Origin: DASZBR01 sp035943935
GTDB lineage: Bacteria > Pseudomonadota > Gammaproteobacteria > DASZBR01
NCBI GenBank assembly: GCA_035943935.1
Contig: DASZBR010000021.1
Coordinates: forward strand, 5,488 to 69,487
Length of the DNA: 64,000 nt
Reading direction: 5' to 3'
This document shows positions 52,701 to 60,212 of this stretch, in pieces. Made by a program: the position numbers and the translations under genes. The notes under the pieces are model-generated. The model was not told the DNA's origin. It saw only the letters and a list, made by a program, of their open reading frames with translations, and did not search any database. Position 1 is the stretch's first letter; each line of letters starts with the position of its first letter.

Positions 52701-52791
52701 GTGACGTCGAGGGAAGTGTTGCAGCAGTAATTAATTTTCCAACCAGTTCAGCTTCATCGCCCAAATAGGTTTCATTTAGTATTTTTGACAT
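49765..52791 (-). CDS. putA: Bifunctional proline dehydrogenase / P5C dehydrogenase
   Basis: Oxidises proline to glutamate. 1008 aa, the short (type A) form without an N-terminal ribbon-helix-helix or C-terminal extra domain. Proline-dehydrogenase part (about 170-460): GISIKLSALHPRYEYAQ, DAEEAERLDISIE and FMVRLIKGAYWDSEIK. Aldehyde-dehydrogenase part (about 540-1000): SPWNFPLAIFMGQVTAALV, FIAETGGQNAMIVDSSA with the Glu and SAGQRCSALRVL with the catalytic Cys. Follows the OmpA-like lipoprotein gene by six bases, so the two form an operon. Confidence 0.96.
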   Translation of the reverse strand: MSKILNETYLGDEAELVGKLITAATLPSTSLDHIQKKAETLVTQVRKSRLNQGGLDAFLYQYDLSSNEGIALMCLAEALLRIPDKATVNKLIRDKITRADWEDHLGKSESLFVNAATWGLMLTGKIISPSEKDSHVLNKTLKNLVKRGGEPFIRKSMAHAMKILGNQFVMGQNITKALKRSEPLEKQGYLFSYDMLGEAARTMSDADRYFKAYQKAIEKIGEATQGKTPITGSGISIKLSALHPRYEYAQKEEIIPYLTKKLLDLAIHCKKVNIGLTVDAEEAERLDISIEIIKNVFCHAELNNWQGFGLALQSYQKRGYYLIDTLAEIAHSQKKKFMVRLIKGAYWDSEIKNAQVKGLDGYPVFTRKTSTDVSFLACAKKILSYPEAFYPAFATHNAYSLAAVLEMAKLAGVKQFEFQCLHGMGYTLYDQVVGKNNLNIPCRVYAPVGGHEDLLAYLVRRLLENGANSSFVNRIIDEKIPVSEIIMDPVKKLSETEQKPHPHIPLPRNLYGSSRKNSMGINLTNPDEIKKLYENLKNPSYEKVDANAIDPENILNTAHKAFEHWEMTSVEKRAACLDKTADLLEHRMAQFMSITIEEGKKTIPDAIAEVREAIDFCRYYAKEARENLAKPQNMPGPTGETNQLFLRGRGPMVCISPWNFPLAIFMGQVTAALVTGNPVIAKPAGQTIHIAMAAVSLLHEAGIPKDVLQLCPISGKLIGSKIIPDNRIKGVIFTGSTETAQQINQTLANRSGQLVPFIAETGGQNAMIVDSSALPEQVVADVVTSAFMSAGQRCSALRVLFLQEDIADKTIEMLKGAMETLKIGIPRELETDIGPVIDQAAKKTLEEHIEKLKHEKRAKLIYQIPLKPEHEKDSFLGPAAFEIDNINLLTREVFGPVLHIVRFKAKELDQVINSINNTGYGLTMGIHSRIEETVNHIQSRMKAGNIYVNRSMIGAVVGTQPFGGEGLSGTGPKAGGPHYLLRLCTERTLTINTTAAGGNASLMSLNAD

Positions 52792-52797
52792 GGAATA

Positions 52798-53328
52798 TTA
52801 GGCTCTAAAAGTAATTTCTATGCGACGATTGTCTGCTTTTCCATCAATGGATCGGTTAGAGGATACGGTGCCAGAATCATCTTTCCCCATGCCGATTGGG
52901 ATGAGGCATTCATGCGGAACACCTTGTGTCCAAAGATAGGTAATTAAACTTTGTGCTTGATGTTCTGAGAGCGCCGCATCACGACGATAGGTTCCCATTT
53001 CATCGGTGTAGCCTGTCACAATCATTCTTCTGTTCGGGTATTTTTTAAGTAAGCTGGCGAGGTCATCTAATGCTGGGTAGGCTTTGGGATCGAGTTCTGT
53101 GTATCTGCTATCTTTAAAAATATTGTCTGATGGGATAACAATTCTAACGTTCTTACCGATTTGAATGACTTGAATGCCGAGTTTACCCATAGCGTTGTTG
53201 GGTAAATTTGTGGGGATAATACAGGGTTTTGGAACGGGGGTCTGATATACGGGGGCTTCTGTTTTACCACAACTCGTCAGCAGTACAGCTAACCCTAAGA
53301 TGCCTAAACCCGTCCAGAGCACTCTCAT
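52798..53328 (-). CDS. OmpA-domain lipoprotein
   Basis: 176 aa. Signal peptide with lipobox LLTSC (Cys20). The C-terminal OmpA-like peptidoglycan-binding domain includes KYPNRRMIVTGYTDEMGTY, ALSEHQAQSLITYL and SNRSIDGKADNRRIEITF. Probably anchors the outer membrane to the cell wall. Dot/Icm systems contain similar lipoproteins (DotK/IcmN), but the putA neighbourhood does not favour that reading. A promoter lies 36 bases upstream. Confidence 0.85.
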   Translation of the reverse strand: MRVLWTGLGILGLAVLLTSCGKTEAPVYQTPVPKPCIIPTNLPNNAMGKLGIQVIQIGKNVRIVIPSDNIFKDSRYTELDPKAYPALDDLASLLKKYPNRRMIVTGYTDEMGTYRRDAALSEHQAQSLITYLWTQGVPHECLIPIGMGKDDSGTVSSNRSIDGKADNRRIEITFRA

Positions 53329-53363
53329 CAGCCAATCCCCGCACTATATATAAAGGAGTCTCG

Positions 53364-53391
53364 ATTATAGCGATTGGATATTTAAACGCAA
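53364..53391 (-). promoter_or_regulatory. Sigma70-type promoter for OmpA-like lipoprotein/putA
   Basis: Minus strand: TTGCGT (53391-53386), 16-base spacer, TATAAT (53369-53364), 35 bases before ATG 53328. A perfect -10 with a reasonable -35. Confidence 0.55.
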
Positions 53392-53544
53392 TGACCCTGG
53401 AAAGCCCGTGCAGCGGGGGTGAGGACAGCCATGGTCAATGGCTTACAGAAACTGACGTCGATGACTGATAGACGATTTTTGGTGCTTTGTGTTAACGTGC
53501 GTATGTCTCATGGAATGAGGCGTGATATTCAAGGAGGAAACACC

Positions 53545-54015
53545 ATGGCTTCGCTATCTATACCAACATCGTTCATACGAAAATTATATATTGTTACCCA
53601 TCAACCGATCAGTCATCTGCATCGTTTTCACGAAACAGGTTTTTCCAAGTTCGTGACCATACAAACACTGAATGAATTCAAAGATGCGGGTTATAACGAC
53701 TCCGTTTCTGGTGAGGTTTATGAGGACGAAGCGTTGGCCAAAGCCCGCTTAAACGACGGCGAATTCTATCTTGTTGTTGAAGTGGAAGCAGAAGCAATTG
53801 CTTACCGCGCACAAGACGGTGCGGTCTATTTAAACCGTGGACACATTCCCAAGATTAAATCACTTAAAACTGCTACAGGTGAAATATACAGTTATGACAA
53901 GAGTCGTGGTTTCCAACGTGAAGTGAAACCAAAGATGACCGTCAACAGCAGTATTATTTATGGCTACAATCCGTCGGTATGGGATTTACGCTCGCTTGTG
54001 AGAGACCGCAATTAA
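53545..54015 (+). CDS. Hypothetical protein
   Basis: 156 aa from ATG 53545, preceded by AAGGAGGAA; the longer frame from 53419 has no such site. Family not recognised. The first half has a VTHQPISHLHRFHETGFS-like segment and an EVYEDEALAKARLNDGEFYLVVEVE stretch (about 57-81) suggesting an alpha/beta protein; no signal peptide or membrane helix. Ends 40 bases before tRNA-Thr. Role unknown. Confidence 0.6.
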   Translation: MASLSIPTSFIRKLYIVTHQPISHLHRFHETGFSKFVTIQTLNEFKDAGYNDSVSGEVYEDEALAKARLNDGEFYLVVEVEAEAIAYRAQDGAVYLNRGHIPKIKSLKTATGEIYSYDKSRGFQREVKPKMTVNSSIIYGYNPSVWDLRSLVRDRN

Positions 54016-54055
54016 AGTTAGAATCGCCGGCTTGCAGAAATGGAATTTCTCGCGA

Positions 54056-54131
54056 GCCGACGTAGCTCAGTTGGTAGAGCAACTGATTTGTAATCAGTAG
54101 GTCCTCAGTTCGAATCTGAGCGTCGGCACCA
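54056..54131 (+). tRNA. tRNA-Thr (UGU)
   Basis: 76 bases with encoded CCA. Acceptor GCCGACG pairs with CGTCGGC; D-arm AGCTCAGTTGGTAGAGC; anticodon loop TTTGTAA (anticodon TGT at 54089-54091); T-arm GTTCGAATC. Followed after 21 bases by the ankyrin mini-protein genes. Confidence 0.98.
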
Positions 54132-54152
54132 GTTTTTAAAGGGAGTAGTGTG

Positions 54153-54386
54153 ATGGAAATGGACTTAAATCTTAAGTTATTAGCAGAAGGGCTGAAGCGC
54201 AATAATATTGCGGCAGTTCAAAAAGCGATCAAAGCAGGCGTCGAAGTGAATACGGTTTTTAATCTCGGCGGTCACATGACAACACCGCTTCGATTCGCGC
54301 TCGAAAGTGCCAATCTCAAATTAATTTCATTGTTGATCAAATCCGGTGCGCGAATTCCAAATGCGCAGCGTGAAGTTGTTCATTAA
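54153..54386 (+). CDS. Ankyrin-like mini-protein
   Basis: 77 aa from ATG 54153, with GGGAG seven bases upstream; the GTG at 54150 is less likely. Two ankyrin-like helix pairs are visible: LLAEGLKRNNIAAVQKAIKAGVEV and TPLRFALESANLKLISLLIKSGAR, the second with the TPL start of the repeat consensus. A two-repeat protein of this size cannot fold into a long solenoid, so it may cap or bind a partner. Effector use of ankyrins is common in Legionellales, but this one has no other marker. Confidence 0.7.
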   Translation: MEMDLNLKLLAEGLKRNNIAAVQKAIKAGVEVNTVFNLGGHMTTPLRFALESANLKLISLLIKSGARIPNAQREVVH

Positions 54387-54397
54387 GGGAGTTAGTT

Positions 54398-54799
54398 ATG
54401 CCTAGCAACAGAGATGGTACGTTTTTTCAAAAAGATCCCACCAAAGATTTAGTTAAAGCAGTTGAAATCGGTGATCTTAAAACGGTTAAATCGATACTTG
54501 AAAAATATCCTACGATGGCCCATAAGGTAATTGAACTGGGTGAAGGAAAAGACGACACAACACTTCTCTATCTTGCAGTGGAACATTCTCAGCCACAGGT
54601 CGCTTACTACCTACTCACCTTTCCTCATGTCGGTGTTAAGCGTAATGGTCATGATATACGCATTGATGCTGAGAATAAGCATACACAAAAAAACACTGAC
54701 GCAAGCAGAGAAGTTTGCGAGGTGCTTGATGGTGCGCAGCATAAGAAATTGTCTCAACAAGAATTGCCAGGGTCTAAAACATTCAGAGGTAAAGCATAA
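54398..54799 (+). CDS. Ankyrin-like mini-protein
   Basis: 133 aa. DLVKAVEIGDLKTVKSILEKYP and TLLYLAVEHSQPQVAYYLLTFP read as two ankyrin helix pairs, with a charged tail (about 85-133). Directly follows the 54153 gene in the same direction by 11 bases, so the two are probably one transcript. SD GGGAG upstream. Function unknown. Confidence 0.65.
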   Translation: MPSNRDGTFFQKDPTKDLVKAVEIGDLKTVKSILEKYPTMAHKVIELGEGKDDTTLLYLAVEHSQPQVAYYLLTFPHVGVKRNGHDIRIDAENKHTQKNTDASREVCEVLDGAQHKKLSQQELPGSKTFRGKA

Positions 54800-54803
54800 T
54801 AAT

Positions 54804-55493
54804 CTAGTTGTTCACCCATCTTTTCCACGCATGCCAATCGCGTTCGCCTAAATTTTTCTCAAAATTAAGCAAATCATGCACCGTTTTTTCGCAAATTTCT
54901 TTCGAGGGAATAATATATTTTTTGCCCATCGATAATATTTTACACTGCGTTTCACAGGCTTTTTGTAAATGGTGTGTATAAAACATGGCTTCTTGGATAG
55001 TTCTACCCGCCGTAATAAATCCGTGATTTCTTAATAGAGCGACATAGTTTTTAGCTAAATCAGAAATTAATTTATTTCCCTGCTGATCATCCAATGCAAG
55101 AGAATCATAATCGTGATAGCTAATTTTATTATAGAAATGCAATGCCCATTGGCTGATGGGTAATAGGCCCTCTTCTAATGCAGAAACGGCTAGGGTATCT
55201 GGTGTGTGTAAATGAAAAATAGCGTTAATATCAGGGCGGTGCGTATATATAGAACCGTGAATTACATAACCTGTTTTATTATATTGATATTCTTCGCCTT
55301 CTATTACTTTTCCGTCTAGTGTTACTTTGATGAGATTCTCTGTCTCTACTTCATTAAAGCGCAATCCAAACGGGTTAATATAAAAAGCGCCAGGATCTTG
55401 TTCATCGCGCACAGAAAGATGCGTGTACGTATGATCGTCATAGCCTAATTTAGCTAGAATTTTATATGCAGTGGCTAAGTTATGTTTGGGCAT
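54804..55493 (-). CDS. Class II aldolase/adducin-family protein
   Basis: 229 aa. Zn2+ ligands in FHLHTPD (His-x-His) and LLRNHG, plus the adducin-type opener ATAYKILAKLGYDDHTYTHLSVR and the helix FYTHHLQKACETQ. A genuine active-site pattern, but whether the substrate is a sugar phosphate cannot be said; bacterial adducin-like proteins are diverse. First gene on the minus strand after the convergent ankyrin genes. Confidence 0.85.
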   Translation of the reverse strand: MPKHNLATAYKILAKLGYDDHTYTHLSVRDEQDPGAFYINPFGLRFNEVETENLIKVTLDGKVIEGEEYQYNKTGYVIHGSIYTHRPDINAIFHLHTPDTLAVSALEEGLLPISQWALHFYNKISYHDYDSLALDDQQGNKLISDLAKNYVALLRNHGFITAGRTIQEAMFYTHHLQKACETQCKILSMGKKYIIPSKEICEKTVHDLLNFEKNLGERDWHAWKRWVNN

Positions 55494-55495
55494 GT

Positions 55496-55693
55496 TTAAA
55501 AGTTATGTATGGTGGATGGAACGAACGTGGGACTCAAATTAGGTTGTGGTGGAGCTTGAGTCGGTTTTTGAAATTCTAAGGTCGTGGTTTTTGTTGGATG
55601 CACGACGTCTACTTGGCTATCTAACGGAGTTGGCGCTTTTACACAACCCGTTAAAGTAGTTAATACGACGAGCGGAAGTAAATATTTAAGCAT
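55496..55693 (-). CDS. Small lipoprotein
   Basis: 65 aa from ATG 55693. MLKYLLPLVVLTTLTGC is a textbook lipoprotein signal. The mature part is short, Pro/Thr-rich and disordered-looking (PTKTTTLEFQKPTQAPPQP). It overlaps the end of the 55686 gene by eight bases, and the two have nearly identical signal peptides, so they look like a duplicated pair. Role unknown. Confidence 0.65.
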   Translation of the reverse strand: MLKYLLPLVVLTTLTGCVKAPTPLDSQVDVVHPTKTTTLEFQKPTQAPPQPNLSPTFVPSTIHNF

Positions 55694-55928
55694 GGGTTGC
55701 GTCTCTTGTGCCATCTTCTTTAGCGATGAGTGGCTTGTATCCCGAAGAACGTATATCCGGATGTCTTGAGCTGACAGGTGTTGAGGGAATAGTGGGTCTT
55801 GCATTCGAATAATAGGTTGTCGGTTGCAGAGGAGCGGTATTGTAATACTTCTCGTCGCCCGGATAACGATGATTCATGCAACCCGTGAGTACAACAAGTC
55901 CGCAGAGCGGAAGTAAGTATTTACGCAT
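55686..55928 (-). CDS. Small lipoprotein
   Basis: 80 aa. Lipoprotein signal MRKYLLPLCGLVVLTGC followed by a Pro/Ser/Tyr-rich mature region. Paralogous signal to the 55496 gene. The start overlaps the YihY-family gene by eight bases, so three genes are chained. Role unknown. Confidence 0.65.
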   Translation of the reverse strand: MRKYLLPLCGLVVLTGCMNHRYPGDEKYYNTAPLQPTTYYSNARPTIPSTPVSSRHPDIRSSGYKPLIAKEDGTRDATHA

Positions 55929-56712
55929 CTTTTCGTCTCCTATAAGCGTGAGTCAGAGCATAGCTTATCTCTGCGCCAAATAAAATGATCAGCCATACAA
56001 TATAAAGCCACGTTAAAAAGATAGGGACAATGGCTACTGCGCCATAGTAGAGATTATAAGTGGGGAAATAGAATAGATATAACGCAAAGCCTTTTTTCGC
56101 GAGCTCAAACAATCCTGCTGCAATGAAACCGGCAATAATCCCATTTTTAAACGGGACATGACAATTAGGAATGGCAATATAAAAAAAGCTGAAAATGATC
56201 ACTGACGCCAACATCGGCAACGAAGACGAAATCATATGCAGATAGGGCATGATAATTAAAATTGCACTTAATAAAATGGGGGATAATAGTAGCACGATCC
56301 AGTAGAGCAGAAATCCATAAATTCGTTTTCGGTGTTGCTGCACATTCCAGATAGCATTAAAGGCAATTTCCATATTAAAGATCATCAAAACAGCCGTAAT
56401 AATTAAAAACAGTGAGCCTATAATAGACAAATTTGTCGTGTGTCCTACAAAAGTTTGGATATAATTTTTGATCAGACTGCCTGAGGAGGGAATGAAATTG
56501 CTAAAAATAAAATCTTGAATACGTACAGCATAATGCTGATAACTCGGAAAAAAAGAAAAGATAGATAAACTGACTGCCGCTAAAGGCACGAGTGATAAGA
56601 GCGACGTATAGGCCAGAGATGCAGCACGACTGGCGCAATTATCCTCATAATAAAATCGTCGAAAAAGATTTTTGATAAAATTGATAAAGTTAATAAACTT
56701 TAAAAAAATCAT
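55921..56712 (-). CDS. YihY-family inner-membrane protein
   Basis: 263 aa with six to seven hydrophobic helices. Contains RAASLAYTSLLSLVPLAAV at the N-terminus (the YihY/virulence factor BrkB hallmark), FNAIWNVQQHRKRI and the closing FLTWLYIVWLIILFGAEISY. Once thought to be ribonuclease BN; the true function is unclear. Six bases separate it from the S1/P1-nuclease gene. Confidence 0.9.
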   Translation of the reverse strand: MIFLKFINFINFIKNLFRRFYYEDNCASRAASLAYTSLLSLVPLAAVSLSIFSFFPSYQHYAVRIQDFIFSNFIPSSGSLIKNYIQTFVGHTTNLSIIGSLFLIITAVLMIFNMEIAFNAIWNVQQHRKRIYGFLLYWIVLLLSPILLSAILIIMPYLHMISSSLPMLASVIIFSFFYIAIPNCHVPFKNGIIAGFIAAGLFELAKKGFALYLFYFPTYNLYYGAVAIVPIFLTWLYIVWLIILFGAEISYALTHAYRRRKDA

Positions 56713-56718
56713 ACTGTT

Positions 56719-57495
56719 TTATCCTAATAAGGCGTTGAGTTCATTCGCGAGTCGATACCCTGCCAATGCTAACTGCTGTTTAACAAGGGTTTGTGACTGA
56801 TCTTGTGTCTTTGCAATTTCAAAACTTTCATCGACCCAATCTTGTGGATTTAAATCCATTGCTTTATTTCCGAAATAACTTTCGGGATATTGTGTTTGAA
56901 TTTCTTCAGCAAAACATTTTGCGCGTTGTGCTTTGCTGGGAGAGATGCCGCAGTGCTCATCAAATAAGCCTAATCCGTTATCCCAGTTTGCATGTAAATG
57001 ATTGGGTTCCGCATTTCCACCATTATCGCCATTAGGATAATTTTTACTGAAGAAATTAATGCAGTGCAGCGGTTGGTGAGCGTCGCCTGTTAAGTGCAAT
57101 AAAAATCTTATAAAAAAAGCTTTTTCATATTGATTAGTCTTTGGGTTTTTTAATACCGCAATGCTTTGATTTAATGCCCACACAAGATTAGGTGTTTGCG
57201 CAGGCGTTGTGGGTGTACCGTCGAGTGAGTAGGGCGTGTTATCAAAATGCCAACTGTCATACGCATGTACACCGTCCATTTTTAAATAATCCGCCCAGCC
57301 ATTGGCGGTTTGGAAAGTGCTGCTATACGGATAAGCATTGGATAAATACTGTATCAACAGCATGGATTTTTCTTTGGCTTGTGGTGAGAGATGTTCATAG
57401 GCAATTTCGCCAATAACACGATGACCCATTGAATTCCATGAATAGGCAGAAAAAGAAAATAACGTTAAGACTAGAACCAATAAATAAGATCTCAT
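56719..57495 (-). CDS. Secreted S1/P1-type nuclease
   Basis: 258 aa. Signal peptide then the mature protein begins W-N-S-M-G-H-R-V, as required for the Zn-binding Trp N-terminus of the family. Zn ligands and motifs are visible: GHRVIGEIA, SSTFQTANGWADYLK, FIRFLLHLTGDAHQPLHC, and the HLHANWDNGL segment. Degrades single-stranded nucleic acid outside the cytoplasm. The fold is common in eukaryotes and also found in Legionellales. Located with membrane and lipoprotein genes. Confidence 0.9.
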   Translation of the reverse strand: MRSYLLVLVLTLFSFSAYSWNSMGHRVIGEIAYEHLSPQAKEKSMLLIQYLSNAYPYSSTFQTANGWADYLKMDGVHAYDSWHFDNTPYSLDGTPTTPAQTPNLVWALNQSIAVLKNPKTNQYEKAFFIRFLLHLTGDAHQPLHCINFFSKNYPNGDNGGNAEPNHLHANWDNGLGLFDEHCGISPSKAQRAKCFAEEIQTQYPESYFGNKAMDLNPQDWVDESFEIAKTQDQSQTLVKQQLALAGYRLANELNALLG

Positions 57496-58022
57496 TATCC
57501 TGCTTTAGCGGTGGGTTTTAATTTTTTAAGTCGCGCGTTGAGTTTCATGCCTTGATCGTCGAGATAACGTATTATAGTGCTGCGCATTTTGGTAAACCCT
57601 TCAGACGGATGAAAATTAATTAATTTTAAAGCAATATTTTCAAATTCGGCTAAGCGTTCACAGGTATCCCATACAAATGTTTTCGCACGCACATCACCCA
57701 ATACGGCAATTTCTTTTACGCCAGCATCCAATAGCATTCCGATCGCTTGGTCAGTGGCTGCCAATAATCCTCCACAGGCAAAAAAGGACGCTTCGAAAAT
57801 ATCGTCGGGTGTGATCACTAATCGGCCGCCGTAATCATGGATGCTGTAATTTTCACCGGCAGGGATTTTGAGGACTTCAGTATTTTGGGCAACGTAGGGT
57901 TCAATGATATAGATGGTGATCGACGCGTAATGCTTCAATATCAGCATCAAGTAAATATAGAGATCGCTCGTTGCCGCAGGATTGGAAAATACTTCATCAT
58001 CTTGCATCGTTGTTTCCGCCAT
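57495..58022 (-). CDS. Hypothetical protein in Tus-like cluster
   Basis: 175 aa; start at ATG 58022 or 58007 not resolvable. Family not recognised. A central alpha/beta stretch (FFACGGLLAATDQAIGMLLDAGVKEIAVLG) recalls DsrE-like sulfur-relay folds, but catalytic Cys placement is not clear. Starts inside the previous Tus-like gene by 26 bases, and its 3' end abuts the S1/P1 nuclease gene. TusB is not visible, so this gene may occupy its place. Confidence 0.6.
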   Translation of the reverse strand: MAETTMQDDEVFSNPAATSDLYIYLMLILKHYASITIYIIEPYVAQNTEVLKIPAGENYSIHDYGGRLVITPDDIFEASFFACGGLLAATDQAIGMLLDAGVKEIAVLGDVRAKTFVWDTCERLAEFENIALKLINFHPSEGFTKMRSTIIRYLDDQGMKLNARLKKLKPTAKAG

Positions 58023-58326
58023 TCAATTGCTCGGCTAAGTCTACCAGTTCGTCGTAATTTATCAAACCAGGATCTTTAATATGATAAATATGGGAGGGGG
58101 GGAGCTTGTCTGTCTCGACAACCATAATTTTAACGCCAAATTCAGGTAATCCTAAAAACTGTTTTGCGTGCATTTTATTTTTTTTGATGTGGTGATGAGT
58201 GGCATGGGAGAGGGTGACGGTAACCTGATCAGATAAAGTACTGGCAGCCAAAATATAATCCAGATCAAATTCAAAATACTGAGCGTCTTCTATGACAATA
58301 TTAAAAGATTTATCTAAATATGACAT
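57997..58326 (-). CDS. TusC-like DsrE-family protein
   Basis: 109 aa. LDYILAASTLSDQVTVTLSH and KQFLGLPEFGVKIMVVETDKL match the TusC pattern of the sulfur-relay complex that supplies sulfur for 2-thiouridine in tRNA. It overlaps the TusD-like gene by 17 bases and the next gene by 26. No catalytic Cys is expected in TusC, and none is apparent. Confidence 0.65.
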   Translation of the reverse strand: MSYLDKSFNIVIEDAQYFEFDLDYILAASTLSDQVTVTLSHATHHHIKKNKMHAKQFLGLPEFGVKIMVVETDKLPPSHIYHIKDPGLINYDELVDLAEQLNGGNNDAR

Positions 58327-58600
58327 GGCGGTCTGCTTGTACTATGGCATGAATATATTGGGTCAGGCTTAAAGATTGTATTTTTTTTTGTTTAGGCTTA
58401 GGTCTTAATGTGCTGCAAACGCCTAAATTAATATTTAAATTTTCGAAGGGCGAGGGGATATCTGCATGTGATACGCCAGACTCATAGAAAAATAGTTGAG
58501 TAATCTTATGGCCTTTTTTTAAGAGGGATGTTGAAAATAGATATGCTGCCTGCGCACCCGAGCTTTCAGGTGCGCTATATACGCCAATTACAAAATCCAT
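58310..58600 (-). CDS. TusD-like DsrE-family sulfurtransferase
   Basis: 96 aa. DFVIGVYSAPESSGAQAAYLF and HKITQLFFYESGVSHAD are typical of TusD, and the catalytic Cys falls in NLGVCSTLR. It is shorter than E. coli TusD (about 128 aa): the segment after the Cys is compressed but still closes with ADRHVIF. The gene order TusD-TusC-unknown suggests a reduced or divergent TusDCB set; TusE is not visible here. Confidence 0.7.
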   Translation of the reverse strand: MDFVIGVYSAPESSGAQAAYLFSTSLLKKGHKITQLFFYESGVSHADIPSPFENLNINLGVCSTLRPKPKQKKIQSLSLTQYIHAIVQADRHVIFR

Positions 58601-58609
58601 AATAGAAAA

Positions 58610-59281
58610 TTAATCTCGATTAAACGCACCCAATAACTGCAATAAGCTTAAGAAAATATTATAAAGCGACACATAGAGCGTGACAGTTGCCATGACGTAA
58701 TTGGTTTCGCCGCCATTAATAATCGCGCCCGTCTGAATTAAAATTATGCCAGATGAAATTAATATAAACGCTGCAGAAACAGCCAGTGATAAAATGGCCA
58801 TATGAAAAAAGATTGCTGCTAATCCCGCTAAAAACGCAACAATTGCGCCAGTCATAATAAAACCTGTCATGAAACTAAAATCTTTTTTACTGATAAGCGC
58901 ATAGCCAGAAAGCGCAACAAATATAATTCCTGTTCCACTTAATGCCATAAAGACTAATTGATGGCCGTTGACCATATTATGTAAGTACATGTTAACAATG
59001 GGACCTAAGGTGTAGCCCATAAATCCTGTTAAGGCGAAAACAGAGAGAATTCCCCATGCGCTGTTTTTCAGTACATTCGTTAAAATTAATAAACCAAAAT
59101 AGCCTACGAGAGTAATCAAAATACCCAGAGGCGCAGCATTGATAGACATCGCATAGAAAGCCGTTAAGCCGCTGAATATCAAAGTTGCTGCTAATAGAGC
59201 ATAAGTCTTTTGTAAGACTTTATTGGTTTCGAGAACAGAGGAAAATCCGCTGGAACGTACGACAGTGCCGTCTTGAATCAT
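58610..59281 (-). CDS. Bax inhibitor-1 family membrane protein (YccA-like)
   Basis: 223 aa from ATG 59281, with GGAG eight bases upstream; the frame to 59332 is leader. Seven hydrophobic helices with the BI-1 pattern: LQKTYALLAATLIFSGLTAF, GFMGYTLGPIVNMYL and a closing VTLYVSLYNIFLSLLQLLG. In E. coli YccA lies next to tus genes and modulates FtsH; the same proximity holds here. Possible host-cell-death relevance is speculative. Confidence 0.9.
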   Translation of the reverse strand: MIQDGTVVRSSGFSSVLETNKVLQKTYALLAATLIFSGLTAFYAMSINAAPLGILITLVGYFGLLILTNVLKNSAWGILSVFALTGFMGYTLGPIVNMYLHNMVNGHQLVFMALSGTGIIFVALSGYALISKKDFSFMTGFIMTGAIVAFLAGLAAIFFHMAILSLAVSAAFILISSGIILIQTGAIINGGETNYVMATVTLYVSLYNIFLSLLQLLGAFNRD

Positions 59282-59398
59282 AGGTGATCTCCTCAATAAT
59301 AATGAGCGGAAGTATATCACACCCTCATCCATCTGGCGGGGGGGAGGGCTAATAGTAATGGCAACCTTTGCCTTACTTGTATAAAATGGCGCACTTGT

Positions 59399-59489
59399 GG
59401 AGAGGTGGCAGAGTGGTTGAACGCGGCGGTCTTGAAAACCGTTAAGGGGTATCCCCCCTTCCAGGGTTCGAATCCCTGCCTCTCCGCCA
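59399..59489 (+). tRNA. tRNA-Ser (UGA)
   Basis: 91 bases, class II tRNA with a long variable arm (ttaaggggtatccccccttc region). Acceptor GGAGAGG pairs with CCTCTCC, discriminator G, encoded CCA to 59489. Anticodon TGA at 59433-59435. It lies 33 bases before the letA-like gene. Confidence 0.98.
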
Positions 59490-59522
59490 ATAAAACAACA
59501 TATTATATAAAGGGAGTGTCTG

Positions 59523-60212
59523 ATGGCCCAGAGGAAAATACAGGTGCTCGTGGTTGATGATCATGAGTTAGTTCGAACCGGTCTCAAAGCGCTTTTAGAA
59601 TCAGAACAAGACATTGAAGTTATAGGAGAAGCGCAAACAGGAGAGTTAGCATTAAAAATGGTCAGGGAAAAAAGACCTGATGTTGTGTTGATGGATATTA
59701 AAATGCCGGGAATTGGCGGATTAGAAACCACACGTCGATTAGTGCATTCATTTCCCGAAGTCAAAGTCATTGCCGTTTCCTCTTATAATGAAGATCCTTA
59801 TCCTTCTAAATTAATTCAAACCGGTGCCGCTGGATTTCTCGCTAAAAATTGTTCAACCGCTGAATTATTAGAAGCCATTCGTCGTGTACACGCGGGACAA
59901 CATTATGTCAGTGCAGAAATTGCGCAGAGTTTGGCCATTCGCAGTGCGAAAGCCGGTGTCGATGAAGATGGTCGTATGGCAGATCCGTCAGTAATAAAGA
60001 CCTTATCAGAACGAGAATTACAAGTGTTAATTATGTTAGGACACGGTGCAAAAATCCAACAAATCGCAGAAAAATTGAACATTACTTCTAAAACCGTTAA
60101 TACCTACAGATACAGATTATATACAAAATTAGGCGCAACAACGGATGTTGATCTTGCGCATATCGCTATTCGTCACGGATTGGTGGATGTTGAAAAAGGA
60201 GATTTAGAATAG
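59523..60212 (+). CDS. LetA/UvrY/GacA-type response regulator
   Basis: 229 aa. Receiver: acidic pair D12-D13 in VVDDHELVR, phosphorylation site D58 in LMDIKMPG. C-terminal LuxR-type helix-turn-helix: LSERELQVLIMLGHG, IQQIAEKLNITSKTVNTYRYRLYTKLG. In Legionella and Coxiella, LetA/GacA switches between replicative and transmissive phases through small RNAs and CsrA. Immediate coupling to uvrC is the classic gammaproteobacterial arrangement. No sensor kinase is nearby. Confidence 0.9.
   Translation: MAQRKIQVLVVDDHELVRTGLKALLESEQDIEVIGEAQTGELALKMVREKRPDVVLMDIKMPGIGGLETTRRLVHSFPEVKVIAVSSYNEDPYPSKLIQTGAAGFLAKNCSTAELLEAIRRVHAGQHYVSAEIAQSLAIRSAKAGVDEDGRMADPSVIKTLSERELQVLIMLGHGAKIQQIAEKLNITSKTVNTYRYRLYTKLGATTDVDLAHIAIRHGLVDVEKGDLE

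Noticed and set aside
52798..53328. OmpA-like lipoprotein as Dot/Icm component DotK
   Set aside because: Domain type fits, but it is cotranscribed with putA and no dot/icm gene is in the window, so a generic envelope role is likelier.
53229..53468. 79-codon plus-strand frame over the lipoprotein start and promoter
   Set aside because: Antisense to a clear lipoprotein signal and overlapping a good minus-strand promoter.
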